From the NCBI RefSeq assembly GCF_018687715.1, contig NC_056752.1, positions 38,324,001 to 38,388,000 of the forward strand: 64,000 nt of DNA, written 5' to 3'. Position numbers and translations under genes: made by a program. This DNA is from Carya illinoinensis. Its lineage: Eukaryota; Streptophyta; Magnoliopsida; Fagales; Juglandaceae. The notes beneath the pieces are model-generated. The model worked only from the letters and a program-made list of their open reading frames with translations. It was not told the origin of the DNA and did not search any database. Below, piece after piece: positions 1-11,503 of the stretch. The first letter of the stretch is position 1. Every line of letters begins with the position of its first letter.

Positions 1-287
1 TTGAGCCTGTCCTCCAAGGAGCTTGTTTTATTACGAACTCTTCTATCTGTCAGAGAGACCGAGAGAGAGAGAGAGAGGGAGAGATATCAAAGAGAGAGAG
101 TGTGTGTGTTTGGTTTTTTGGGAGTGTGAATGAGGGGGATAGGCTATAGCTTGGGTTGGGACTTTGGAGAACAGGTTGGCTAAGACAGGTTTCCCACCTA
201 GGACTTGACCGACATTTGCCCGTTACAATATGTACGGAGTATGTCGACGGGCCGGTTTCTGCATTAAATGCAGTGTGGACCGCCAAC

Positions 288-297
288 GTGGGTCCAC
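288..297. promoter_or_regulatory. TCP-type site GTGGGTCCAC inside nested inverted repeats
   Basis: GTGGGTCCAC matches the class I TCP consensus GTGGGNCC. It forms an inverted repeat with GTGGACC at 274-280, and GCCAA at 282-286 pairs with TTGGC just beyond it. Binding is inferred from the motif only. Confidence 0.35.
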
Positions 298-358
298 ATT
301 GGCAAACGCGGCTCTTTGACTGGTTTTACCGGTTGCGTGTAGACAAGATTTTTGGCCT

Positions 359-366
359 CCACGTGG
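359..366. promoter_or_regulatory. G-box CCACGTGG
   Basis: A perfect palindromic G-box with an ACGT core, the usual bHLH and bZIP target in plants. It lies about 60 bp from the TCP-type site, which supports promoter character for the left edge. Confidence 0.35.
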
Positions 367-499
367 GATGGAAAATAAAAAATAAAAGGCACTCCCTTTC
401 CATCTGATTTTCTGCCCCTCTCTGGGATTTTCAACTGTGTTGTGCAAGCTATGGACAATTTACTTCCTAAAATGTCCCATTTAATTAATTTTCTTTTTC

Positions 500-2779
500 C
501 TCTTAAGCATTGGATAACCGATAAGGTCAGATGATGGCTTGGACAGTGGACACCATCAACCCTCCTAAATCGCAATTATCATGCCACAACTTGTACGATG
601 GGTTGTAAATTGTTCCTATCTTCAAGCTAGGGTGGTCTTGGATTATCTCAAAAGTGGAAGAAAAAATCTATTTTTTATTTATTTTTTTAATCATTTTTTG
701 ATATAATATTAAATAATAAATTTACAAATAAAATATAATTAATAAATAATTTTTAATCATCTAATATTATATATATATATTATAAAATAATAAGATAATA
801 ATAAAAAATAAAATGACAAGTAATATTATTCATAAATGTCTATCGTCACATCAAAATGTAATGACACACTAACTAAATATATTTATGAAAAAAGTTGAAT
901 ATGGCTCGTGCGTACGTTCGTACGTGTGTAGGGACCAACCATTAGCGGGTGATAAATGCCAAAGCATATATAAACAATTAAAGGGTAAGAAAAATCAACC
1001 AATTACTTCAACAATATTAACGTTGAAATTAAATTTTTAATTTACTTTTCTTTCTTTTTGGGGTAAGTAAGTGAAAATATATTTATAATAGTGAATTGCA
1101 TAACTATCACATAATAATTTTTAAAAAAATAAATAAAATATAAAATTTATATAAAAAAATTTAATTTTTTAATTATAAATTTTATTCTTTTTCAAAATAA
1201 TTATTCAGTAATTAGGCATTTCATACGAATTGTATATAGAATTACTCCGTAGGTAAATATATATTATTAGGGCAACACTTACCACCAAGTAGCCCTGGCC
1301 AGATGTTAATTAGTTTCTATCTACATTAAATATTACTCGACGTGCATTGTTAATTTAAGCTAAAATTAAGGGCATCTGGGTAACACTGTGCAACTGCGTC
1401 GAAAAGTTTCCGGTGGAGAAAGAAACCAGACAAGATCTAGAAGCCAGAGAGATTGAAGTGGTAAAATTTTCAGGTAAGTAAAAGGAACAGGAAAAGAGAG
1501 AGAGAGAGAAAGAAGGTTCTGCACGTGTAAGTACGTGCATGACATGCTGTGCGCATGCTGACAACAATACCGCGTCACCGACTCCCGCCCCCAAGAAGCC
1601 CGCCTCCTTCCCGACATCAACGTTTAAAATAAAAGAAAACATTTATTATTAAAAAAATAATTTTTTTATGTATAACTTATATTTATTTATTTTTAAAAAA
1701 ATTAGACGATAATTACACACTCTATAATTATAAATATTATTTTTTAAAATTTATTCTAATATATAATAATGTTATAATTTTTCTGAACAGTTTCCAATTT
1801 CATTGCAATTAAATAAATTATAATAATTTCGTTTTATATTTCTCAAAATTAATGTTTAGCCTAATCGACATAACCCTGTGGCACTGATTGTCCTTTATTC
1901 TGCACGTACAATTTATCCAGTTTAATATATGAATGGTGCTACAGGCATAATTGGTGGCTCCTGCTAAGAGTTATATTAGGTAAAAATAATTTTTTATTTT
2001 TTCGATTTTTTAAAATTATTTTTAAATATTTTAAAAAAATTATAATAATATTAAAAAAAATTTTAATCATTAAAAAAAATAAAAAAAATAAAATTAAGCC
2101 AGCGATAACCCCCAACGAGAGCCACCAACGGTGGCCCTAGTGTTTTCCTTAATATATCAGTGTACATCGTATTTTTTTTACCTTTGACTTGGAGTTTACG
2201 ACTCAAACGTTTGAGCACTATTTTAGTACTTTGTGTACGAATTATATACGAGTTCAAATGTCATATCATGCATGAGTTTTTAGGGTTTTGAGTGATTAAT
2301 AATTAATCTTTTGCTCGTTATGATCGAGAGTAATTGTGATTTGTGTAGTGCTGAAGCCAGAGGCTAGGCAGAAGAAAGGCCAAAAAAAGTGTTTTTTTTA
2401 TTTCATTTTTTTATATATATTCTTAAATATTTTTTTAAAAATAAAAAAAATTCACAACATCACTAAAAGATACTTCTTTAATCATTAAGTAAAAAAATAA
2501 TCAGGACACAAATTCGAGACCCACGTTTAGTGATCAATTTAACATTTCTAATGTGATTTTGTTTGTTTAAAGTTTAAGAACTACGAACGCTTGCATTAAG
2601 AAGTAGACAGCACAATATTATTTATCGTGTCTGATCTTACAATTTTAAGTTTTTAATGATCAATATTATAAAGATTTAGTTTATTTATGCATTTATGACT
2701 CATTTTGTAATATTATCTTTTGTTCTCAATTATCCTAAATCTTAAAACTTAAAACGAGAATCTTAATTTTAAAGAAAAT
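500..2779. other. AT-rich spacer, no gene seen
   Basis: Mostly AT-rich sequence with short open frames that look random. It includes MITE-like stretches at about 655-835, 1085-1250, 1620-1780 and 1960-2110, with long A/T runs and weakly palindromic ends. No exon with homology that I recognise. Confidence 0.6.
655..835. repeat. AT-rich miniature repeat, copy 1 (second copy near 32215)
   Basis: It shares its opening AAAAATCTATT, the central TTTACAAATAAAATATAAT and the ending TAATATTATT with 32215-32410, in the same order and spacing. Two copies make this an interspersed repeat, probably a MITE. Class and exact ends are not resolved. Confidence 0.45.
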
Positions 2780-2925
2780 AATAGTTATTGCGTAAAAAAA
2801 ATGATAATTTATAACAAGTTATTTGCGACGAGAATGATTATTTGTTACAAGATTAGAATCATTTTGATATGAAATTGTAATTTTAAGGAAAAAATTGATT
2901 ACAAATAAACAATTTTCTTATAGTG
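2780..2925 (-). mobile_element. CACTA-like miniature remnant, copy 1
   Basis: The plus strand ends in TTTTCTTATAGTG, that is CACTATAAGAAAA on the minus strand, close to the CACTACAAGAAA terminus of plant CACTA elements. The interior has repeated ATTTGCGACGA / ATGATTATTTG motifs in both orientations. Related motifs recur at 4322-4477 and 34323-34535. The other terminus is not clear. Confidence 0.4.
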
Positions 2926-3028
2926 ATTTGTGGGTAAAAAACATTAATTAACTTAGTTGTGGAGTGGATGCTTGCAACTTTCTAGATAGACCATTGCTAT
3001 ATATCCACTATAGAATTATAGAGTAATG

Positions 3029-3159
3029 TTACATACAAGTTATTTTTACATACTCTTTATGCACTCTACTAATATGATTGACTATATTAATTTTTTTAAT
3101 ATGCAGCTAATCACATCAGTAAAGTGCATAAAAGAATGTACAAAAGTGACTATACATAA
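3029..3159. mobile_element. hairpin MITE, family with three copies, copy 1
   Basis: The left arm (TTACATACAAG..., 3029-3062) and the reverse complement of the right end (TTATGTATAGTC...) align over about 34 bp, and the pairing continues inward so that nearly the whole element folds back. The same design is seen at 6669-6808 and 27690-27823. The short open frame here is simply this hairpin read through. Confidence 0.6.
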
Positions 3160-4838
3160 AATTTTTGATAATTTATATAACTATATATTAACAAGGAACC
3201 TCAACAATGTTAATTGTAGTTCAGTCCCTCTTTTCATAAAAATTCCATTCTGAATCCCCTAATTAATGCCCATAAATCAAGATTGGATAATGTTAGGGTG
3301 CACACCAAATGTGCATCCCAATTATGCACACTAGTGTAAATGGTTTTTTTGTTTAAAATCATTTTTTAAACATTCTTAACAATTAAGGAAAAAAAATACA
3401 TTCATTAATAATCAATTCCTTAATCATTAAAAAAAATCAAAATATATATATGAGTACCGGATATATTTGATAATGATACTAGCATTTTCCAATATTATAA
3501 TATGAATGCTAGCTAAAAGCTATAGCATTTCGTAAAATGATAGAGCCAGAAGCTTCATGCAATCATGAATTTCTAGATCTCCAAGTTGTCATTAGACATT
3601 AAAATCTAAAATAATCATCACAACTTCCATGTGCAAATTGATGACTACAACGGGAAAAATTCCAAAACCTTTTTAATCAATTCAATCACGAGAAAAGAAT
3701 TGGAAGAATGGATATATACCATTGGGGTAATTCAACATGATATATACATACATACATGAAAATCATTTTAGAGATTACAAGAAACTTACCTTGCCACGAT
3801 ACACGGTCCATATATATATATAATATGGTCCCCCGATGTCCAGAACTCGATGTGGGATAGACAAAACAAAGCCAATCTAGCTAGCTAGCTCGACTTCACA
3901 CGTGTATTTAATCATGATCAGATTCCTTAGTTTTGTTTGTTTCTTTTGTTTGTTGCTATTTTCCTCCCACTGGGGTATCAAATGGATCGAAGGGGTATAG
4001 ATCATAGCTTTTGTTTAATCAATGATCTGTGTCCTTTCAAAGAACATGCAGTACCACTTCACGCGGTTTTAGAGATTTTTCTGTTGCTTCCAATACATGA
4101 CGCCCTGATCCGCCCTCTCTACAGCATCTTTTCCCTCCCTTTATTTTCTATCAATCAAGTTTTTCATCATCTATTAATTTGAGATATCGACCTTAGTGTC
4201 TTTTTGGCTAACTTATACTGTTTCTCGTTAATTCTTAGCGAACTAAATATATATACTTCATATAAAAGTAATTATAACTCGATCGTCAATATGTTTAATT
4301 CTCTCTCTAAGTTTTAAACTAATAAATTTATAATTTTAAGACATTCTAGCAAAAAAAAGTTTATATGTGGTTAGTTATTTACGATGAAAATAATCATTTC
4401 ATATCAAAATGAATATCTTCTCATTACAAATAGTTATTTTCACCGTAAATAATCATTTTTCTTATATGCTGCGAGCCTTAAGTATTTTATTTTACACCCA
4501 CTACTATTTAAACTTAGGCTCAGTTTGGATTGAGAAATACTCTCAATCCATATTATTTCATCATTACAACTTTCATAAATTCTTATATAAAATACAACTT
4601 AACTCACTATTCGAACCTAACCTAAAACACATATTAGCCTAGGCAGGCATGCATATCTCTTTCCTTATTCTATTCATTCTCTTTCACTTATCTCCTTATT
4701 TTATAGATATATTATCCTTCAAATGTTAGACAGGGCCATACTCTAGATTATATAAATATTAAGGGGGGAAAAAGGAGGCCCTATCATGCAATTATTATAA
4801 ACCACCAGTCACAAATAAATGAAAAAGTTTTTTTAACA
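3160..4838. other. AT-rich spacer
   Basis: No gene recognised. A stretch at 3290-3500 starts and ends with GGATAATG-like sequence and may be another miniature element. 3937-4182 is an open frame of 81 codons without recognisable features. 4500-4630 resembles a short decayed MITE. Confidence 0.5.
4322..4477. mobile_element. CACTA-like miniature remnant, copy 2
   Basis: It carries the same pair of opposed motifs as 2780-2925: TTATTTACGATGAAAATAA on one side and TTTTCACCGTAAATAATCA on the other, followed by TTTTTCTTATA. Degenerate, and no target duplication is evident. Confidence 0.4.
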
Positions 4839-4847
4839 TATCATAAT

Positions 4848-5060
4848 GGAAAATTCTTCTTATCATCCTCACACTTCACACATCACACTTATTTTAATTT
4901 TTTTTTTATTTTTTTTATAATAAATATGTAATGTGTAGGTGATAAATAGAATAATTTAATTAGTTTAATAAGAATAAAATGAAATAAAAATAAAAAAAAA
5001 ATAAAAAATATTATTTTAATATATAAAATTTGTAGTGTGGGATGATGTGTAGCATTTTCC
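4848..5060. mobile_element. MULE-type MITE with 9-bp target duplication
   Basis: The 213-bp element starts GGAAAATTCTTCTTATCATC and ends in the inverted partner GATGATGTGTAGCATTTTCC. It is flanked on both sides by the identical 9-mer TATCATAAT (4839-4847 and 5061-5069). A 9-bp duplication is the hallmark of Mutator-like elements. The interior is AT-rich and has no coding capacity, so it is non-autonomous. Confidence 0.75.
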
Positions 5061-6029
5061 TATCATAATATTATGGTTGACTGTTTTTTGCTTTGGGAAT
5101 AAGTTTGGCAGAAAAAAAGGAAAAAAAAAAAAAAAAACACGGTAATGGGAAGGTAACTAACTTACTCTACACGAAGCACGAAAAATACACCGTGAAATAA
5201 ATTCTGAGAAGGTTTCATATTCCTTTCACATGTTTCTTCACGTGCCGACAAGGCTCGTGCTTCGCACTTTAAATTTTAATGATCTCATAGTTGGCGCATC
5301 TTTAGCACTTGCTCAGTCGGCGCGTGATTTCTGTTGTAATATCTGCTTTTAATCTTCTCCCTCTAGGACACATCGAACACCGACTAAGGAAAAAAAGAAG
5401 ATTTCAATTTTGACCGTTTCTGAGTCTCGCACGGTACCGGCCGATATGTCGCTTTATGGGGATCCGAGTTTTCTGAAACATAGTGGTCAAAAGGTCAGAG
5501 CTTTGAATACTTACCTGGAATATAACGTTCAATTAAAAAGAAGGAAAGAAAGAAAGAAGAAGCTAGGCTTGTTGGGTAGATGGTGAAGGGATCTGCATGT
5601 GGCCAGGGGTAGGAAATACTTATATTATTCTTATGGTCTGTTGGGTAGTTGGTTTCTGTTTTTGATAATTCTATTCACACTGTGGATTAATTGGCTTTGT
5701 GGGGTTACAGCCTTAAGGATAAATGGACCGTCGTTGTCCTGTAACGTGTACAACCTAAGACAAATATGCATGATCTATGGGGCAAAGGGTACGAAATTTA
5801 CCCATGCACCTCCTTATATAATATTCAGGACGTTGTATGTAGCATGAATGAAATACAATCTTATAGATTGCTATATACGTTCTATAATTAATTAACTTAT
5901 GTGGGGACACATGATCATGTACACGCACCCATAGTTTCCTACCCCTTCACTTTATTCCATCCCCTTTTTCGAGAGATCATAAATATAAGAGTAAATTAAG
6001 GTGCGCGCATGGGGAAGTTTCAAATATAT

Positions 6030-6120
6030 ATATATATATATATATAGAGACTATCGAGAAACTATGGTATAAACTAATTAAGGAACTCTTCTCCCCAAGT
6101 TTCTCAATAGTCTATATATA
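6030..6120. repeat. inverted repeat around an AT microsatellite
   Basis: ATATATAGAGACTATCGAGA with AAACT (about 6039-6063) is matched by AGTTTCTCAATAGTCTATAT (about 6099-6119) in inverted orientation, with about two differences and a 2-bp gap. GGGGAAGTTT and CCCCAAGTTT flank the arms. It could be a small MITE or a local hairpin. Confidence 0.45.
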
Positions 6121-6668
6121 TATACGTATACACACTTGATGATGTGTAGAAGATCATCACTTACAAGACGTACAAGAACATGATGATATCTATGGTGTTC
6201 ACATTAGACAATGAGAATGTTTTTGGGAAATTATTTTTGGATCTTAAATATATATTTTGTAGGTACGAGGCATCAATAATGCATGTAGTAATTCACGTAC
6301 GTGGTCCTTAATTAATTTGGACTAGGTAGAATTGAGATCATGCCTCTATAAAATAAAAGGTTAAGATTCTTCTATATATATAATATATATAATATTTTAG
6401 TTGTTGCTGATATTAGAGGAAGATCAAAATGCAGCGGCCGCGACCGCTTTCTTGCAGTGTTGTTTTCTATGGGCGCGCGCGGCTAATTAATTATATATAT
6501 GATTATAAGCTGAATTTATAACTTTCAACTGCCTCGTTCAAGCTCTATATATATATATATAATATGGGTCTGCCCATATATTATATATATTCTATTACCG
6601 ATCGACAACTTTAGTTTCCTTAATTTATAGATTGTGTGAAGGATAAAAGCTTTATATTATGAATTCTG

Positions 6669-6808
6669 TTACGTACAGTTATTTTTTTATACCTATTACG
6701 TATTTTATTGATGTGATTAATCAAATCAATTATTTTAATTTTTAAAAAAATGATGTAACTAATCACAATAATAGAGTGCACAAAAGAATATGTAAAAATG
6801 ACTGTATT
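6669..6808. mobile_element. hairpin MITE, same family, copy 2
   Basis: Starts TTACGTACAGTTATTTTTTT and ends ATATGTAAAAATGACTGTAT, opposed as in the copy at 3029-3159. The inner arms ATTGATGTGATTAATCA and TGATGTAACTAATCACAAT also pair. Non-coding. Confidence 0.55.
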
Positions 6809-7145
6809 ATTGTGTTAAAATTATATAGTAACGAAATGTGTGAGATTTATATAGCTTGACGAATACTTTTTTTTTTTTCCTACCATTATTAGGGAATCTA
6901 GCCATAGGCTATACTACTACTTATAAATAATATGCCATATCATTAAGATTAACGAGATGATCGTCATAGAAAGTTTAAAAAAAGGAAAAGAAAAAACGGT
7001 GTTTTTTTAGTCATTAGGGGGGGGGGGGGGGATCATTAATAGGCTATAACAACCGATGATTTTGGCAACAGTATCAAAAAAGAAAAAAAGGCTTTGCTAT
7101 TTGTGTTGTAGTGGTACTCATCATGTATATGCTCCATATATATAT

Positions 7146-7177
<32 letters not shown>

Positions 7178-8527
7178 TATATTATATTATTTCTTTCATC
7201 TTTTCGGCGTGAAGAAAGAACATGAAATTTCGAAATTTAGAGCCCATCATAATAATGGTGCTTTTGAAAATATTTGTTGAGCCAATTAAGTAATTGATTA
7301 ATAATTATGAATTAGCCAAAAGCCCCTTTAATTTGGTTGCTTGCATAACTTTCATGATATATGATCTCTCATCAACTATATATATATAGATATAGCTTCT
7401 AGATTAATAATAATGCTTAGATCATCATCCACTAATGACGGTCCTAAACTTATAATTTCATTTTGTATATATTATGAAAACAATGTGATCTGAATAATAT
7501 AATATCTATATAATATTCCCTCCTGCAATTAATTATATCTATATATATACATTAGATAGATATATAGGAATCTCTGTCTCTCTCTTTAACTCACCCAAGA
7601 CTACTGGTCTCATGCACATATATATATATATATAGTCAATCCAATCAGGTTTGACCGGCAACATTAGTAGTCCACGGCCGGATGTGTGTAAATTTTGGAC
7701 CCAATAAATAACTTCGGGTTCAAACCGGACGATTGAAAACGTCGGTATTTTAACAACTAATTAATTAAAACCTGTTCGATTACCAAATTCATGATGATCA
7801 ATTAAGATGTGGTAGAATGTTTGAAGAGGGTTTGTACCGATGAAGTCATCTGTCGCGTGGTATTGAAAATAATCAAGAACAAACCCTAAAGCCGGTTTTC
7901 CTTTCATATATATCCAGCTCCAATAATATCTTAATTTATGGCTTTTGAAAACCCATGCAAGACGTTGATGGAGAAGCTGGATGAGTGGAAACACCCCACC
8001 GATAATTGCGGCATTTTGAAGTTACTCTAATCGTTGACAGATTATTTTTATAATTAAATAATAATAATAATAAATGTTTTTAATAATAATAATAATAAAA
8101 AAGGTGAGAAGACTCGAATTTGAGGTTGAGGTTGAGTTAGCATCAATGCATGGCAGCACATGATAAGTCAAAGTCAACATATTGATAATTTATATGTGTT
8201 TATTTATTTATTGTGACGCCAAAAACGCGTTATAACACAAAAGGACAAGGGGACTTTATTTAAAATTTTACTAGGGCATGGGCAAGGGCAATGAGGACAG
8301 AGGTGCATTGGGTTTCGTGCACGTCTCTATAAGCATTTGTGATCCTCCCTTCCCCCCAACTTTTTAGCCATGATTGCATGAAAGCAAAGCTGGACGTCCT
8401 CTCACGTAATGCCTTTGTTTCTTTGCGTCTTCTTTGGTTAGTGGTCTGTCTTGCATTTTGGGTCAGCCTCTCATTGTTTGAGTGAAGTCTACTAATGATG
8501 CTGCCATTTTCTTTTGGGCTTTGCTAC

Positions 8528-8724
8528 GTACAGTCGGAAAATGCAGTCGGCGTGCAGTCGGCTGTACAGAATGAATAAAAAAAAATTATAAAAAAATTAT
8601 TTTATATTCAGGGGGACCTACATGAATTATAAAAAGTTATAAAAATAATTTTTTTTTTCATATAGGTCCCGTATTAATTTTTTTTTACAGCCGACTGCAC
8701 GCCGACTGCATTTCCCGACTGTAC
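8528..8724. mobile_element. foldback MITE with 39-bp terminal inverted repeats
   Basis: The left end (8528-8566) and right end (8686-8724) are 39-bp inverted repeats with a single mismatch. Each arm contains three spaced copies of CAGTCGG. The core also pairs (GGGACCTACATG against CATATAGGTCCC), so the whole 197 bp can form one long hairpin. No clear target duplication was found next to the ends, so the superfamily is open. Non-coding. Confidence 0.75.
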
Positions 8725-9099
8725 AAATCATTTCTGTTTTCTTTTATATCCTTCGTTAACTTATTGCCCAATTATGAAAATAATTATTAAATTCCTTGAG
8801 AAAAATCATGGATATCGATTATTGGTTCAAATTTACTCGAAACATTACCATCTTTAGACTATTCCACATCACATATTTATTATTTGCCTAATAATAACTT
8901 ATGGAAAGTGTGCACTTTGGTTTTGGGATTTTTTTTTCTTCTTTATTTCTTTTATTAATTGTGCTTTTAATCTTGCATCCATCCCCATGACCACTTAAAA
9001 TTATGGTTACGTCTATGAGTTTGGAAAGAAATCCAATAAAAAAAAAATTATTATTAAGATTGGGGCTAATAATAATAATTCACTCCTATCCTCCTAAAA

Positions 9100-9102
<3 letters not shown>

Positions 9103-9161
<59 letters not shown>
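9103..9161. repeat. (GA)n microsatellite, about 59 bp
   Basis: An uninterrupted GA dinucleotide run. The overlapping open frame (9003-9185) is an artefact of this repeat, giving an Arg-Glu run. Confidence 0.95.
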
Positions 9162-9165
<4 letters not shown>

Positions 9166-10363
9166 AATCTAAACCCGTGAATTGAATGCGGATTTTCAGG
9201 CAGCAGTCAACCCAAGACTATCATAATCACAAGGTTATCAAAGGCCATGAAGCTCATATTTAATCAAAATCATATGCCATCAAAATGCCATCGTTTATGG
9301 ATATAAAATACCCTAAAAGATCAAAATAATATCAGAATGTGCGGTGGAAGAAAGAAACGAGTTGTGGTTTGTGTATAGTGAGGCATGTCAAATCGATATA
9401 AGAAAAATCAGTTATAAGCGATTTTACGCATCAATACGTGCACCTATTCAACGTGACTGGTCGGACAGCCTGATTTTAATGAAAATTATATCAATTTTAA
9501 ATTTTAAATATGAATATAATATTTATATACATATTAGTATGTGAATTCACTTATACATAATAAAACTTTGCTATATTTAGCAAAAAAAAAAAAAAAGCTA
9601 TGATTTTGAAACTATTACTTTTATTATAATTGGGCCTGTTTCAAGAGTCAACTATGCATGCAATTAGACTATTGTTGGCTCTTGTCTTCATCACATCGAC
9701 CGAGATCCAACCTCAGAAGCAGCTTTCTGATGGTTCACTAGAACAACTTTGTGGCCCACCACTTGAACAACTTCCTGGCCCACTGGAACATATTCCATAA
9801 TATATATTTCTTTATGGGGGCAGGCTGAAAGAGAAATTTAATTTATTTTTATTTTTTTTTAAAAAAAAAGGAAGAGGAGAAACTTCTAGTTGTACTTCAA
9901 ATAAATAATGACCTACAGATCCTAATTCAAAAGAAACATTTTATTAAAGTTGCAGCAATAGGAATTTGGAAAGTTCAGTCAACCAAGCCATCCAAGTCCT
10001 AATTAAGGTCCTTAAGAGTTCAATAAGAGAATTTCAATGATAAACAACAGCCTCACGAAAACTGTAATGTATGTAATATAAGTATTATTTGCAATGGGAG
10101 AAGATAGATGACATGAGAGAGTCTTTCTGCATCAAATTAGGCATTACCCCATCATCCAGATGGGACGAGACTTGTGAGCTCAAAGATCCTAGGAGAGGTT
10201 TGTGTTCAAGGAAACAGCTATTAGCCTAAAAAGTCTTGATATTAACCCAGTATACCACATTCCGCCATTTTGTATCGACCATGACTAAAGGCAAAACCGA
10301 GCGTCTACGGCACAAAACATGCAAAGACGCTAACTTGGAAAATTGCTAACGTATTGACTTTAA

Positions 10364-10565
10364 GGCCTCATTTGGTAGTCAAGAAGAGATGATATGTTTT
10401 GTTAAAAATGGAAGAAAATATTATTATAATATAATTTTTTAATATTAATTTTATTTTGAGATTTAAAAAAAATAAATTATTTATTATATTTTATGTAAGA
10501 ATTTAAAAAATTTATAACGATAAAATGAGATAAAATAATTTAGACTTGTATAAACCAACAAGGTC
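10364..10565. mobile_element. Tourist/Harbinger-like MITE with TAA duplication
   Basis: Begins GGCCTCATTTGGT and ends with the inverted partner of GACCTTGTTGGT; flanked by TAA at 10361-10363 and 10566-10568. A 3-bp TAA duplication is typical of PIF/Harbinger MITEs. The interior is almost pure AT. A 3-bp match can arise by chance, so class confidence is moderate. Confidence 0.5.
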
Positions 10566-11503
10566 TAAATGTTCACCGACAAGATAGGGTCTCTGTGTGT
10601 GATAATGCAGGCCCATTCAAATTCAACTTCATGCCAAGCTATTAAAAACAGTGATTGAAACAATAACGTTTGTGCCGCCCCCACCTACCTGATGGATCAG
10701 ATTCCAAAACAGAAGCACGGTAACATAACAGTTAATTGAGAATTTCAAACTGTTCAATTCTTTTCTTTCTCCATAGGCTGCTTTGGTTGTCTTTAAACGA
10801 AAAACAGAACTAAAAATATTTCAGAAACAGTATCATCACATTAGTTGACTTAAGATACATCAAAATTAACATCATGTCATTCCGACTATCCACAATATTA
10901 TATCAGAAACCATCCAGATCTACGTTCCTTTTAAGGATGGATAGAAAAGATTGGGGTGACATCATTACAGACCTAGTGATCTTGACACCTTGGCGCTTCA
11001 CTCAGCAAAGGTTCGCCGACAAATTACCTTCAATTTGAAGCTTCCTGGGTCCCACAATCTTCCTCATTAAAGAGAATTTCAAAATTTAAATTACAGCTAG
11101 TTAGCTGATATCAAAACTCATTTCAAGCAAGTTGTTATAAGTAATTAGCTATCCCAAAGTTTCAACAAGTAAAACAAATATGTCCAATCCGAATTACGGG
11201 CAATACAGAAGTTATAGCTCAATCCCATCACTGTAATCATACATCAAAACTAGTTCTTATAACATGACATTTTCCCTAGAAAACAGATACTTCTAATAAA
11301 CCACAATCTAGGACTTGAAATGCAGAAGTAAAACGAATCCTTGAAATAGATCATCGACTCCTGAAGGTAAAGGGAGACAATCCAATCACCTAATTCAAGC
11401 AAAAACGAAAAAACAAAAAAAAACAAAAAAAGAGATATCAGGACCATACTCTCACAAGGAAAACATATTCTGCACCAGTGAATCTGGGTGGATGGTTTTA
11501 ATT

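Larger units (their letters stand above)
1..500 (-). promoter_or_regulatory. possible promoter and leader of a gene off the left edge
   Basis: Read on the minus strand, this stretch has G-box and TCP-type motifs followed by a long CT-rich tract (plus-strand GA tract at about 57-105), a layout common in plant promoters and 5' leaders. No coding exon is visible inside the window, so the gene itself is inferred. The open frames here run through the GA repeat and are not convincing proteins. It could equally be repeat-rich spacer. Confidence 0.3.
5070..8527. other. AT-rich spacer with microsatellites
   Basis: No gene recognised. It contains AT microsatellites (about 6026-6045, 7136-7178, 7620-7634), a 15-base G run at 7017-7031, an inverted repeat at 6030-6120 and a hairpin MITE at 6669-6808. 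The open frames at 5599-5847 and 7761-7994 (minus) have no family features that I can name. Confidence 0.5.
8725..11503. other. spacer and 3' region downstream of the prefoldin gene
   Basis: No gene recognised. It holds a long GA microsatellite (9103-9161) and a Tourist-like MITE (10364-10565). The part nearest 11503 must include the 3' UTR of the minus-strand prefoldin gene, but I could not fix a poly(A) signal. Confidence 0.5.

Noticed and set aside
7700..7730. B-box-like GGGTTCAAACCGG as a tRNA gene
   Set aside because: No acceptor stem, anticodon arm or A box can be built around it.
7761..7994. 77-codon minus-strand frame
   Set aside because: Begins and ends without splice or promoter context and matches no family that I know; likely chance.
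9003..9185. open frame of 60 codons
   Set aside because: Created by the GA microsatellite.
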